From: Acholoe squamosa
Lineage: Eukaryota > Annelida > Polychaeta > Phyllodocida > Polynoidae
Reading direction: 5' to 3'
Assembly (NCBI GenBank): GCA_949317995.1
Contig: OX439036.1
Span: 24,650,854-24,714,853, forward strand
DNA: 64,000 nt
Part shown: positions 1-10,897 of the stretch, one piece after another
Position numbering within the stretch: position 1 is the first letter of the stretch
Layout of the letters: every line of letters starts with the position of its first letter
Notes under the pieces: model-generated
Databases searched by the model: none
Seen by the model: the letters and a program-made list of their open reading frames with translations, nothing else
What the model was told of the DNA's origin: nothing
Program-made: the position numbers and the translations under genes

Positions 1-87
1 AATTGTATGTTGCACATTATACTGTATGTCTGTACCCAATTCATACACTAAAATCAGATTAGAAATCAACATTTCTAGGTGTATCCA

Positions 88-470
88 AGCTGTACGCAAA
101 ATTATATATGTACATACAGAAACTATCAATTGAACGCAAAATTATATATTGGCATACTAAAACTGTCAAATGTACATATTTGTACACCAAAAATTGCCAA
201 ATACACGTGAAATTATATATTTGCATACTAAAATTGCCAAATGCACGCGAAATGATATATTTGCACACTAAAATTGCCAAATGTACGCGAAATTGTATAT
301 TTGCACACTCAAATTGCCAAATATACGCGAAAATTATATATTTGCACACTTAAATTGCCAAATGTACGCAAAAATTATATATTTGCATACTGAAATGGTC
401 AATTGAACGCAATTACACGCGAAATTATAAATTTGCACACTAAAATTGTCATTTATGTTCAATTTGCACG
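88..470. repeat. ~40-bp AT-rich minisatellite
   Basis: About nine diverged tandem copies of a ~40-bp unit. Each carries the pieces ATATATTTGCACACTAAAAT and TGCCAAATGTACGCG. Copies differ by point changes and 1-2 bp indels, so the array is old. The open frames on both strands here are by-products of the repeat. Confidence 0.85.
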
Positions 471-480
471 CTAAATTGAA

Positions 481-1941
481 CATTGAATGCCAAAAAGGCA
501 CACTATTTGCCAAATTGTATGTTGTACATAAAAATGGAAAACTGTACCCAAAATTGATGTTACATAAGCAAATAAGCTCAGGTATGGTAAAATATAGAAA
601 CTCGGAAATGTACTTATACCCAGGAGAAAATTGTTTATACTGACAAAGCTCTACCACAAAAATTGCATTTGAAGCACTCCCCATTACTTCAAATCCTCTT
701 ACAAACAGTATATAACTCCAAAATAAGGTAAAAATTGTATAAATTGTACATTCCCTCGTCGAAATGACGGAGTTTCGCATTCTCTCGGGGGAGAGGGAGT
801 ATTCTATGATATACCATTTTATTATTCCATAAATTCTAACATATTATTGTATTAATCAAAGAATATCTATGAAATTAATACATAGGTTGGTTCTAAGAGC
901 TATAAGAGCGCTCAAACTTTATATAAGAGCGTTCATGCCCCACTGCACACCAGCCACAGTCAGTTAGACAGAGTTTATGACATCAAAGGCTCCGACCTAA
1001 TGGTTCACTGCACAATATAATAAGAATAAGGGTCTCAGTGTGCGACCTCATGGTCCAATGCACAAATTAATAACTTGTAAGTGAATGCAACCGGCCGTCA
1101 CGGGTGCCTGAGCACCGCTGACGCCGTCATGAGTGTCTGAGCACTCTAATAACTGAACAATGGGTTACATAAGCAAGACGCCATAACCGTTCGGTCACTC
1201 TAGCGTCGCTCCTGAGCAAGCTAGGTCAAATATCAAAGCATTTATGGAAAGCCCATAATTAGACGGTCAAAATGAGCCCAAGATCAAGGCGGAACTCCCA
1301 TTATTAAGGAAGTTATGCCATGGAGACTGAAAGGAGCTCCGAGTTCCCTACAGACAAACCGGCGGGAGTTACGCGCCTATCCAGCGGGCATTATAAACTT
1401 GGCATATTCAACTCCGCGCATGCGCAAAATGGCGGTTATAAACGCATAAACGACCGAGTTATGAGGGTCTGAAGATGCAGAACCGACCAAGACAAAGGGG
1501 GACACAGCGGCGTCCATGGGGGTCCTTTGTCCCCCTGTGACACATGAAAGACTCCCCTCAAACAATTGTAGAGTTAGGCAGATGCTGCTGGCTCCAGTCA
1601 GTCTGGAGGTGCTTTTCCAAGATTTGCTACAAATAGCCTGTCTGCACCTCCAGGAGGACAGAACACCAAGAACCGCTCTAGAGGTAACATCTCCAGCCAT
1701 CTCCTGCCACCTGCTATACCACTGCACTATGGTGAAACTATGCTAGACAGGCATTGGTTTCCATCATTAGTGGCCAGGGGGTATCTTCCTCAAGACTTCC
1801 ACCAGAGGGTAAAGTTATTCATTATTACATTATTCCTCTAAGCAGCAGGTCAGGAGCTAGGTGTGGGAACCCACCTAGAACTATGCTGGACATTGTATTA
1901 TTAATACCTCACAGGTGGAGTGGAACAGAACATTATACTTT
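481..1941. other. No gene recognised
   Basis: Non-coding as far as I can see. Short open frames occur on both strands at 1377-1746 but overlap each other, match no family I know and lack splice context. The stretch at 900-1400 has the look of decayed repeat sequence, with direct repetition of phrases such as 'cgacctaatggt' and 'cgacctcatggt'. Confidence 0.5.
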
Positions 1942-1945
1942 ATAA

Positions 1946-2656
1946 CCCTTTCGTGCCCAGAATTATTTTGAGAAAGCTGATTTATTCAACAAATTTGACA
2001 TAGTAGAGACTATTATCTATATCATGACCAGATTAATGTGCTTCAAATGGTAACAAAGATGACAGTAAAATAGCTTTCAGAAAATGTAATATGAACCATA
2101 GGTTAGAGTGTTATATGAGTCAGTAGGGAATAAGGACAACACAAGATGTTGAAATGGACTGATTTGGATGAAGGTGCCTAGAAAATCTCCTCTTTTTATA
2201 TTTTGGTGGGGAATAGGTTATTTTCAATTCATAAAGCATTATTTTGACATTTCAAAGAAAGCTATATTAATGGAAATTGAAAAAGATATGTATAATGATT
2301 GGATTCCTATGAGAAAATCGCAGGAAAAATATTTTATTAATATTTTTGGTATTTTTATCAATATTTTTGTGAATTTAGTGAATTTTCTGTGTTTTCCCCA
2401 TTATTTTCATGGCCAGAGCGCGCACTTTTAATGGATTTTAAGCCTATTTTCAAGTAATTATCTTCTGCAATAAGATCTATTAATAATCATTAACCTAATG
2501 CACCTAGAGAAATTTGGTAGCATTGGAAAGCCCTCGATATTACGAATCTTCTGGTGTTGGAATTACCTTAATCTGATGAATATTAAACCCATGCTGGTCT
2601 GTTGAACATATATACATGCTTAAGAGCGCACTTTTGCTATTCTGGGCACGTAAGGG
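1946..2656. mobile_element. 711-bp MITE, piggyBac-like ends
   Basis: The ends are inverted repeats. The left end reads CCCTTTCGTGCCCAGAAT and the right end ATTCTGGGCACGTAAGGG, which are complementary except for one base. ATAA flanks both sides (1942-1945 and 2657-2660), a likely 4-bp target duplication. The interior is AT-rich with no transposase, so the element is non-autonomous. CCC-starting ends and a 4-bp AT-rich target suggest the piggyBac superfamily, although that usually uses TTAA; the assignment is inference. Confidence 0.75.
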
Positions 2657-2776
2657 ATAAATTACTGTATATTTACTGTATGTACAAATTACCTACATAC
2701 TAACTACTGTATGATTAATATTTCTTACATGTTGCCTAAAGCTGAATAAACCAGTGACAACTGGAAATAACACTAT

Positions 2777-3169
2777 TTATATGAGCCTGATGTATTTACT
2801 CCATACACCACTAGTCATATGATATTTCTCATATGACAATTTGATCATGCCAATTACTAGTATGACACTAGCATCAGTGATTGACCTGAATCCACCTGAT
2901 AGCTTAGGAACCGCCCCCATGGCATGGACCCATTTAGGCCTAGATTTAACCTTTGATAATTTGCCTGATGCTAATTCCAACGTAATTATCTGATCCATGG
3001 CGCCTCTTGCTGCCACCGTAGCTGACTTATAATTACAAGTCAAATAATCCTGTATTGGGGCAACCAGGTCCACAAGCTTGAAGCCAAACATAACACCATT
3101 CAACAAAAACAAAGAGTCTGTGTCCCACTGTGCTGACCCATAGATTTCGTTAGGGCCGCCTGAAAGCAT
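2777..3169 (-). pseudogene. DIRS-like reverse transcriptase fragment
   Basis: A 130-codon minus-strand frame. Its middle reads like the start of the reverse transcriptase domain in tyrosine-recombinase (DIRS-type) retroelements: a phrase NYKSATV, then an ELASGK stretch, then GAVPKLSGGFRSITDAS, which fits the 'GAVPK...G.R.I.D.S' pattern of RT block 2. After that the expected sequence dissolves, apparently by frameshift, and the frame stops. Only the N-terminal part of an RT remains and the YxDD catalytic site is absent. It lies 3' of a gag-like frame on the same strand, the expected order. Family assignment is from motif memory; a Ngaro or other YR element is possible. Confidence 0.5.
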
Positions 3170-3201
3170 CTCCCGCCAGCCACAGGGGGAAAGTTAAGCT
3201 G

Positions 3202-3682
3202 TCACATTATTAAAAAATGTCGCTGATAACTCCATAATGGTAGATAATCTGTATATGAAGTCAGTAGCTCATTAATACTATTATAGCAAATGATTTTTCT
3301 GAATTCACAACTGTTCTCAATCGACAATTCACACCAACGACCTCCATCACTGTCAATCGCTTGTGATTGCCATAAATGTATGTCATAAAGCATAGCGGTA
3401 GGCGCGTCGCTGGCGCCCAGTAGAGATGCTGAAACTTGTTCTCGGACAGCCGCTGTCAGCAAGCGGCACTGGTCGCCAATTGGCTGACGACGTCATGTTG
3501 ACATCCAAAGAGCACATGTCCATGTTGTTAGTAAACAAAGCCATGTGGTTCTGGCCATGTGTCGCCGTCTGGTATACAGACATACTCGCTGCCACCCTAG
3601 TATCGATACTGTAGATTGGCCTCCTCATGACTGCCCACCTGCAGACGTTAATGTAGATGGGGTTGCTGATTTCAACGGACAT
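3202..3682 (-). pseudogene. Broken linker between gag-like and RT frames
   Basis: Two overlapping minus-strand frames (3202-3462 and 3383-3682) lie between the gag-like and RT-like pieces. Neither matches a domain I recognise. Their position, strand and length suggest the gag-pol junction of the same decayed retroelement, now broken by frameshifts. This is inference from context only. Confidence 0.3.
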
Positions 3683-3727
3683 GCCATCACTTTATGCTCT
3701 CCGCAGCACACTGCACAGATGTGTGAT

Positions 3728-4852
3728 TTACTGCACCTCGGGAAGTTGCAGTAAGTGAAGTTGAATTTTGCACATGTCAGGCAGTACTTTGATCCTGTAT
3801 CTCTGCTTCCCCTTTTTATCAGACTGCTGGGACTGGGGACTGAGCTTCCTCATTAAAGCTTGGAGGGCTTCCTGTACTGCTTTTGTGCCACCGGCATCTA
3901 GTTCCTGATTAAAGGAGCTACTGTCTGATTCCACATAACCACCCAAAGTGCCATTAATGACTTTCTTGGTCACCTTGTGTTCATACCTGGCTATAGCTTT
4001 ATCAGTATAAGTAGCACCCATTGCCTTAAACAGCACAAATTTCATATGAGCTAAGTATGATCCTACTTGTAATTTATCATTATTGCCCTGATGGATGTAC
4101 TCCAGCATGCAAGCCATGCCATAAGCTAATTCCCCTGCCGACATGTCTTCAAAATCTTTGTCATCAGGGATATAATTGTCAGGACACAAAGGGTGATGTG
4201 AATGTTTGCGCTTGCTAGCTGTAGATAAGTACTGTAGACCAGAAAGAAGGTCGACCCCCTTAATAAGCTGAGACAGTGGTGAAGTTTTGCCCAATGCGCC
4301 GAGTGCACCGAGGCCTTAACCTACTGTACCTAGGCCGGCGATTAGTGTAGCTAGGCCGCCTCCAGCCATGCCTGTAGGGTCCTCAGAGCCCCTTGAGCCC
4401 GAGAACGGACTTGCACTTCCTGTGGCCCCTGCAATGGCAGCCTTGATGCGCTTTTCTTCCTCGTCATTTTCTAACTTGAGTTGAGCGAATTTGGCAGCTA
4501 AATCTGCTGTTTTCTTCTGCTCTGCTAACTCAGATCTGTGTCTATGCTGACAGTCCAACTCCTGTTCTATCTCCTCCTGTGTAGTACCCATGGCTTCTTC
4601 GTCTTCTCCGTCTGAGGTATTGAGGTCACCTACAGGTTGGAGTGTACCTGTCACAATGCTCTTGCACCTACTGCCCCATGGGCCAAAATGGCGGAGCCCA
4701 CAGCCTGACCGGCACAATTTGGTCACTCTTCTGCTGTTAGTGTCTGCCTCAAGGCTGTCTAATGAAGCTGCATGAATAGCCAGAACTCTGTTTAAGTCCT
4801 CCCTGCAACCTCCAGCACCAGCCATAACAAAAAAAAAACCAATAAACTTCAC
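3728..4852 (-). pseudogene. Gag-like frame of DIRS-like retroelement, one in-frame stop
   Basis: Two minus-strand open frames (4852-4316 and on to 3728) share the same reading frame and are separated only by one TAA at 4316-4318. Together they cover about 374 codons. The N-terminal half has an acidic SDGEDEEA patch and a charged coiled-coil stretch rich in E, K and Q (about residues 95-140). It then becomes glycine-rich around the stop (AGLGTVG, stop, GLGALGALG). The C-terminal half holds a folded-looking segment with YIPDDKDF and AYGMACMLEYI. This arrangement resembles the first ORF of DIRS/Ngaro-type elements, and the RT-like frame follows downstream on the same strand. I cannot confirm the family without a profile search. 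The continuous frame around the TAA argues that the stop is recent, or is read through. Confidence 0.45.
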
Positions 4853-4859
4853 ACAACAC

Positions 4860-7540
4860 TAAGAGTGAGTGAGTAATAGATGTTTAACGCCATTTTGACA
4901 ACTAAGGTCATATTCATGGCGAGAACTACATTACACAATTCGTAGAGGAATGTGCCAGTGCCCATGCATATGTGCACCACACACATCCTGAGGGGATAGC
5001 AAAGAGAAGATATAGACCCTTTTATAAAGTGGGCTAGGGAAGCCCGCACAACACCAAGAAGCCCCATACCGGTAGCAGTGTTGTCCTTCTGCTGAAGAGG
5101 TAAAAGTGATAAACTTGACCTTAGGGTGGGGTCAGCTAAGTGGTGCTGCCCTCTTACAATCAATACTCGAACCAATTGTTGATTGCTTCTACACATTATA
5201 CCCTATACATTGTGTCATAAGATAGTGTTGGATGGTCTATAATTGATACACTATACCAGCATATATATACATGTATATGCCGCATAGTGCCAGATGGACT
5301 ATAGTTGATACAGTGGCAGACGGACCAGTTCATACCCTGCTGTCACTGCATATAAACAATTACGGTCAAGATGTGCCTCAGGAGGCCTTATGGTCTAAGG
5401 ACCAGCGCCTGTGGTGCTGCTCGCGCAAAAAGAAGTGGTGCCACCACACGCCAAAAGCATTGCAACTCCTACCGTTGTTACTCTGTGCTTGTCACACAAC
5501 TTCTACTGTTTTCTAATTCCCTGGGTCACTTTCGCTGGTTGCTGTCAGATAGAGTGTGAGTGGCCAACTACGGAAACATCCAACGTCAAAGCAGACGACT
5601 TCCAGGGTAGCCCATTTGAATAAGTAGTGCAACCACTGGCCTATGAAGATGACGACTAAGCAGGGCACTCCATCATAGAGGTAAATGTATTAACTTAGAC
5701 AGATGTCCACCAAGTGGCAATACCACTAGTATATGATTGCCTCAAATACTATTTCTAGCTGTAATATATTGTTGACAATATCAAGAAAAGATCCATGTAT
5801 ATGGATATGTGTTTTCTGATTCATATAATGAACCATTTAAGTATTTTGATGTTTTATTTGGCCACAATTGAAGTATGACCATGACTTTCTCAATATGGTC
5901 ATTGGCTGTGAAGCCTATATTTCATTCTAGATTATCCAGCTAATCAGAAATCAGTGCTTTCACTGATTTGGATAGCAAGTGTACGAAACCTACTTTGCAT
6001 AACAAATGTACAGAACCTACTATTTCACAAGACAGCATGAAATCTGCAGTGTTCCGTTATATGGAAACCATCATTACCCAGTGGGCACATGATAGTTTGT
6101 TGCTGCTCTTAGTCTACACATCTGGTAGGATTCTGAAGCAAAACTGAGCAACCCAGACCTCTAGCAAAGTGATTTAATAGGTTTCTCCAGATGTGACAGG
6201 ATCTGCGAAAAGGGACCTTATTTCAGGGGGAATAGGGTCCTTCTGCCCAGTGCAGGTCACAGATATGCAGCAATACAAAAACATTGCTAGTCCCCACTGC
6301 CGGATGTCAACAACTGCACCCATGTATGTTTGCTGCTGTACATTAACAACTTGAATGAGTTCTACCTGGTCATTTCCTTTTTGCTCACACACTATGACGT
6401 ATAAACATCACCTCTAGGCAAAATCAGTGGGAAATGGTGAGAATTCTTTTTTCTATAGACCTTTTTGTCATAACAAGGGCCTACAGTTGGGGCTATTTTG
6501 GCCCACTTTTACCCACTGTCCAGTGTCTCTCAATCAGACTGGATTGCAGGTTTTCATCTGTCAATTTCGTGCAGAATTTTGCTGGTTTTCACTTCGGTTA
6601 ACTTTCAAAGCTGTCAAAAGCATTTTAGACTTACACGGCCACAAACATCAGAAAAATGTTCCAAACAAGAATAATTATTGCAGCATTTGGTTCTCAACCG
6701 AAATTCACTATTAAATACATCAAAAGAAAGAAAAGAATGTACACTTTGATAGTACCAACTTTCATGAAGAAATTTTAAGAGGTTTTGGAAATGTTCTGTG
6801 GAAAAAAAACTATTGTGAGTTTTTGAATTCTATCAAAATTGAGAGACAGCTTGTAGTGTGGTAAACATGCTGGCTATCGATCACCCATCTTTGATACAAC
6901 CAAAACAAAATAATGAAGTGTCTGGGTGTGTGTGAGAGAGAAATTGTTTTTTATTTATTGCTTTAACTTGTCAATATCTTCACCAAAGATATTGGTTTGC
7001 CATTGCTGCATGCTGACGATAAGATTACGTTGACAACAGGACGTGATAAAAATGACATCTTTACAAAGTAACGACACTCGATGCACAAGAGCTCTAACAA
7101 CACTAACAATCTCGTATATTTTACATTACAATCTCATGCATTTATTTCTGTAATATCTACCATTTAGCAGTAATAAAGCAGCAAGTTTGCACTTTAGGAG
7201 CGACTTTAGCACACTGGACTGAGCTGCAGGTAAGGTGGTGGCATCATTCAGCTACTTATATATTTTAACATGATTGCGAGTTAGTAGCTATCAAAATTAC
7301 TTGATCGGGCCCATATCACACTAAAGGTAATTGACTTAATTCAATGTACCGAGTACATCTACAAAGTCCCAGCAAGAACCTTAATGACTAAATCTGTGAT
7401 TATATACCTTCTCCCCTGTTCAATATAGCTAACCGCCCCACGCATCCATCATATTTCTTCATATCCCATCTGGTATTTGTTGATATATTGTACTAACACA
7501 CATCACAATATTACACCTAGATATATTTGAAAAGATTCTG
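4860..7540. other. No gene recognised
   Basis: 4860-5640 is probably leader or flank of the retroelement fragment just described. 5640-7540 is AT-rich unique-looking sequence. The small frames at 6174-6392 (minus) and 6427-6714 (plus) have no recognisable domain and no convincing splice sites around them. Confidence 0.4.
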
Positions 7541-7549
7541 AAAAGATTT

Positions 7550-8140
7550 AACGCGTGCAATTGGGAACAGGTCATTTGGACCCCAAACCTTTTCGCCCCT
7601 AACCACTTGGACCCTAACCTTTTCGACCCTAACCAATTGGACCCCAATCTCAAAGTCACTTTGACCCCACCATGAACTTGCCCATACCACTTCAACCTCA
7701 AACCAATTGAACAGCTAAACCATTTTGACCCCATGTTTTTCCATTTGGATCATCTTTGTACAGTGCTGTGTATGAATTCAAAAGTATCGGACTGGTAGTT
7801 TGCAGAATGGCAAATGTCTCAAGATGCATTACTCACAGCCATGTCAAATTTTCTTATATACAGAACAATCCATAACATTGGAATACAGAGGATGTGTGAA
7901 ACAGAATGTCATGAAAATCAAATGATTCAAAAATCATTTGGTGAATTCACCAACCCACGTGTAGTTGGGGTCTTACTTACTCTAACTGGTCAGGGTCCAT
8001 AATACTTCCAGAATAGTCAGGGGGCCAACTGGTTAGGGTTAGGGGTCGAAATGGCTAGGGTCGAACTGGTCTGAGGGTCTAAATGGATAGGGTCCAACTG
8101 GTTAGGGTCGAAAGGGTTTGGGGTCCAAATGACTTAGACC
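7550..8140. mobile_element. Foldback element with repetitive arms
   Basis: The left arm (about 7550-7735) is built of short repeated phrases of the type 'TTGGACCCTAACC' and 'TTTCGACCCTAACC'. The right arm (about 7975-8140) carries the same phrases reversed and complemented ('GGTTAGGGTCGAA', 'GGGTTTGGGGTCCAAATGAC'). The outermost match is GGTCATTTGGACCCCAAACC on the left against its complement on the right. The centre is ~240 bp of unrelated sequence without a gene. The structure would fold into a long hairpin. No clear target duplication was found. Confidence 0.7.
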
Positions 8141-8149
8141 CGTGCAATG

Positions 8150-9990
8150 CACGACTGACCCGGGGTCTCCCACAAAATATGCTAAAAAAAACTACCATGG
8201 GGGACTGTCACTATAGTGTGCTTTTCAAGTATCATTAAAAAAAAAACATTTTATTTTAAAAACTTTTTGTCATTTTGAAATTTTCTTCCAAGCCCACAAA
8301 TACAAAGTTTTATCTTATGCGAGCGATGTGTCCTGTATGTGAGGATTTATGGATTATGGCTGTTGGCTTAACCATTAACACCCTAAACTAACCCCCCACC
8401 CCCATCCCATGTCCCCCAACCTGCCCCTCTCCCCAGCCCCCTCCCCTGTTCCAGGCTTGGTTGTCTCGGCTCCCAGGTGATGTGGTATCTGCACAGGACT
8501 GGCCGGACTACCCCGACGTGACTGTATATAGATGAACCCACTTAATAAGTCAGCCAGGAGAGTCCTCCTGGCTGTAGGAATCGACTTATACAGTCTGTCC
8601 TGAGGAAATGGCTGTTCACATATATAAGAGAACAGGAAGCAGTAGAGATGATCAAATTGCATGGGTCAAGATGTAAGGTGTATAGTCAAGATTGTTATAG
8701 ACAAAGGTACTGAATCTTAGTGTCTGAATTGCAATAAGCCCATAGGACTCCATGTGCTATAGAAATCTTGAAACGATCGCATTATGGAAATGTACTGGAG
8801 CGATTTTGTAGTGAGTATAGCAACAACAAAAAAGTTACAAAATTTTGACCATTTACACATAGAGCCAGTGATGGCAGGAGCTCAAAACTTCACACAATGA
8901 GAGAGGAAGGTCTAAAGTATATTCTAGGATATAATTGAATGTTGAAGAAGGTAGGTAAATCACTTTAATTTCACAAATTGTCTTGACTTTTGGATTTGAG
9001 TTTCCCGACTATTTGGGCGTTGCCAATAGCCCAGGGGAACCCTGGGCCAAAAATATAGAGACGTGACAGCATTTAAAAGCTGGTATACCAGTTAGAAAAG
9101 CACCAATAGATGCATACATTGTTTGTAGCCTAATACGTGCATTGCAAGGCTTAAATATGTCGTGACAAAATGGCAAAGGATCTCTGAATCCACGCATTTG
9201 TTCTACTACCTGTTATATTGGTGCTGTTCTGTTAAGAAAGTTTGAAAGTCCTGAGTCTGGAAAAAAAAGTGAATGTTCCCTGCACTTTATGTAGAATTTT
9301 TATACATTATTTTCAAATGATCTGCTTCAAGACATTCCTATAATCTATACATCATTCCATGAAAAAAATCTCAATTCAAATTCCTTAAGATGTAGAAACT
9401 GTTACTTAATTTTCATTCACATCTATATGAATGCCCTATTGAATATCAACTCATTAGACTAAGACCAGCCATAACTCAATAATTGTGACCATGTAAAACC
9501 AAGTTACACATTTTTTTTCAAATATTAGGGATAAACCATTTGGGGCTAAAATTATATTTGAAGAATGACACCCATGCTAAGTTTACTGACTAGCCCATAT
9601 AAACAGATATGCATTTCTCTACTCTGTTTCTCGTTAATTCAATACTGAAATAAACTATCGAAGCAAACTATCACATATGGCATAGAATAGAATAACGGAT
9701 GCTACAATATATTCATCAAAATAGCTAACGATTCATTCACTGGTGTCGCATTTTTAAAAAGATAATTCATACAGATTTCGATGAAGGAAGGTGGGTCATA
9801 CATGTTTCTGAGTAGCCCCTATCTTGACAATAGTGAATTTACCTTTTTTGTTTGAACTGAAGACCTACATACTGGTTAACAATCGGATTTCAATATTCAT
9901 AATTAGAAATATTTCCTACACTGCATGGTTAACAAAAATAACAAATTCATGTACGATGGCACACTTTTTTCTGACCTGCTGCCGTATATG
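8150..9990. other. No gene recognised
   Basis: AT-rich, with simple A/T and C-rich tracts near 8380-8450. I see no coding exon, RNA gene or clear element. It lies downstream of the EPT1 gene, and part of it may be 3' UTR or flank. Confidence 0.4.
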
Positions 9991-10310
9991 ACTAAAAGAG
10001 GAGACACGGTGGCCAACCTGGTACATTGTATGAGAAGGGAATCTTATGTGGCACTGTGGAATGTTGTGTTCTAACAATTGTCTACCAGTGATGAGTGGTA
10101 ATAATATTAATGAGGTGAGAGTGCTACTTCACAAAAGGTTATTCATGGATAGAGCCGTTATAGATATTATGTGAGTGACTCGAGTGAAAATAGGATGTAT
10201 ATATTATAAATTCCTAGGTTACCGCTATTTACCACACGGACTACTCACTTGGTATTCACTTGAAAATTGGTATTCACTTAAAAATCAAACTATTACGCTT
10301 GATGTCAACC

Positions 10311-10363
10311 CTCTGGTTATATTTTTGGGACTGTTCCATAAACAATTGTAAAAATATACTCAT
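10311..10363 (-). promoter_or_regulatory. Weak SECIS-like hairpin candidate
   Basis: On the minus strand, ATGA (10363-10360) is followed by a 9-bp perfect A-U helix (TATATTTTT with AAAAATATA). There is an AA in the apical internal loop 12 bases after ATGA and a small upper stem (TTGTT/AACAG). A GA occurs on the 3' side, but two or three bases further out than the strict SECIS quartet requires. It lies ~530 bases after the EPT1 TGA codon. The misplaced GA and the all-AU helix make this a weak candidate only. Confidence 0.2.
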
Positions 10364-10541
10364 AACATCAACACATTCAAACTAAAATATAAAAACTGTT
10401 TCTCACTTACACTCGGTAAGCTTACCGACATATATTCTAATTGAAGAAAATTCTAGCATCACAGTCGTTTTGTGAATGCTGTATGAAAAAAAGAGTTATA
10501 GCGGAAACTCAGGTTGTTCCCTGAAGAAGTGCGTATATCCC

Positions 10542-10658
10542 GAGGGGTATTCAATAGGCGTGCACCTTTTCCTGAATGACCTCGCACTCTTGCTCAGTAC
10601 CAATATCGCACACCATGTGCTCCACTTTCCAGGCTTGAGCCTATTGAATACCCCTCTA
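10542..10658. mobile_element. Small foldback MITE in EPT1 3' region
   Basis: Perfect 18-bp inverted ends, GAGGGGTATTCAATAGGC and its complement, separated by ~80 bp. It sits 225-340 bases downstream of the EPT1 TGA codon, so it is probably transcribed in the 3' UTR. Confidence 0.75.
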
Positions 10659-10897
10659 ATTTTTAGCCAGACCATACCACATCAAACTCTGCTTTCACGC
10701 TGTATAGGACACTTATACTCCATCAGCAGTCTGACATTGTTTTTTTTTTATATACATCGACTAACTCCATTCCACTGTCTAGCCCTTCCTAGTGCCTACA
10801 TCATAATACAGATAAATTCAGAGTGACATTATAAATGGTGAAGTCCGGGTGAATAATAGTGACCACATTGTAAATAATTTATCTAATAACAGTACGC

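Noticed and set aside
6174-6392. 72-aa minus-strand open frame with DIRQWGL
   Set aside because: A hint of a known phrase but too short and isolated, with no supporting exon or element structure.
10740-10804. Another possible SECIS starting ATGA at 10804 (minus)
   Set aside because: The bases after ATGA have no complementary partner at the needed distance; no helix forms.
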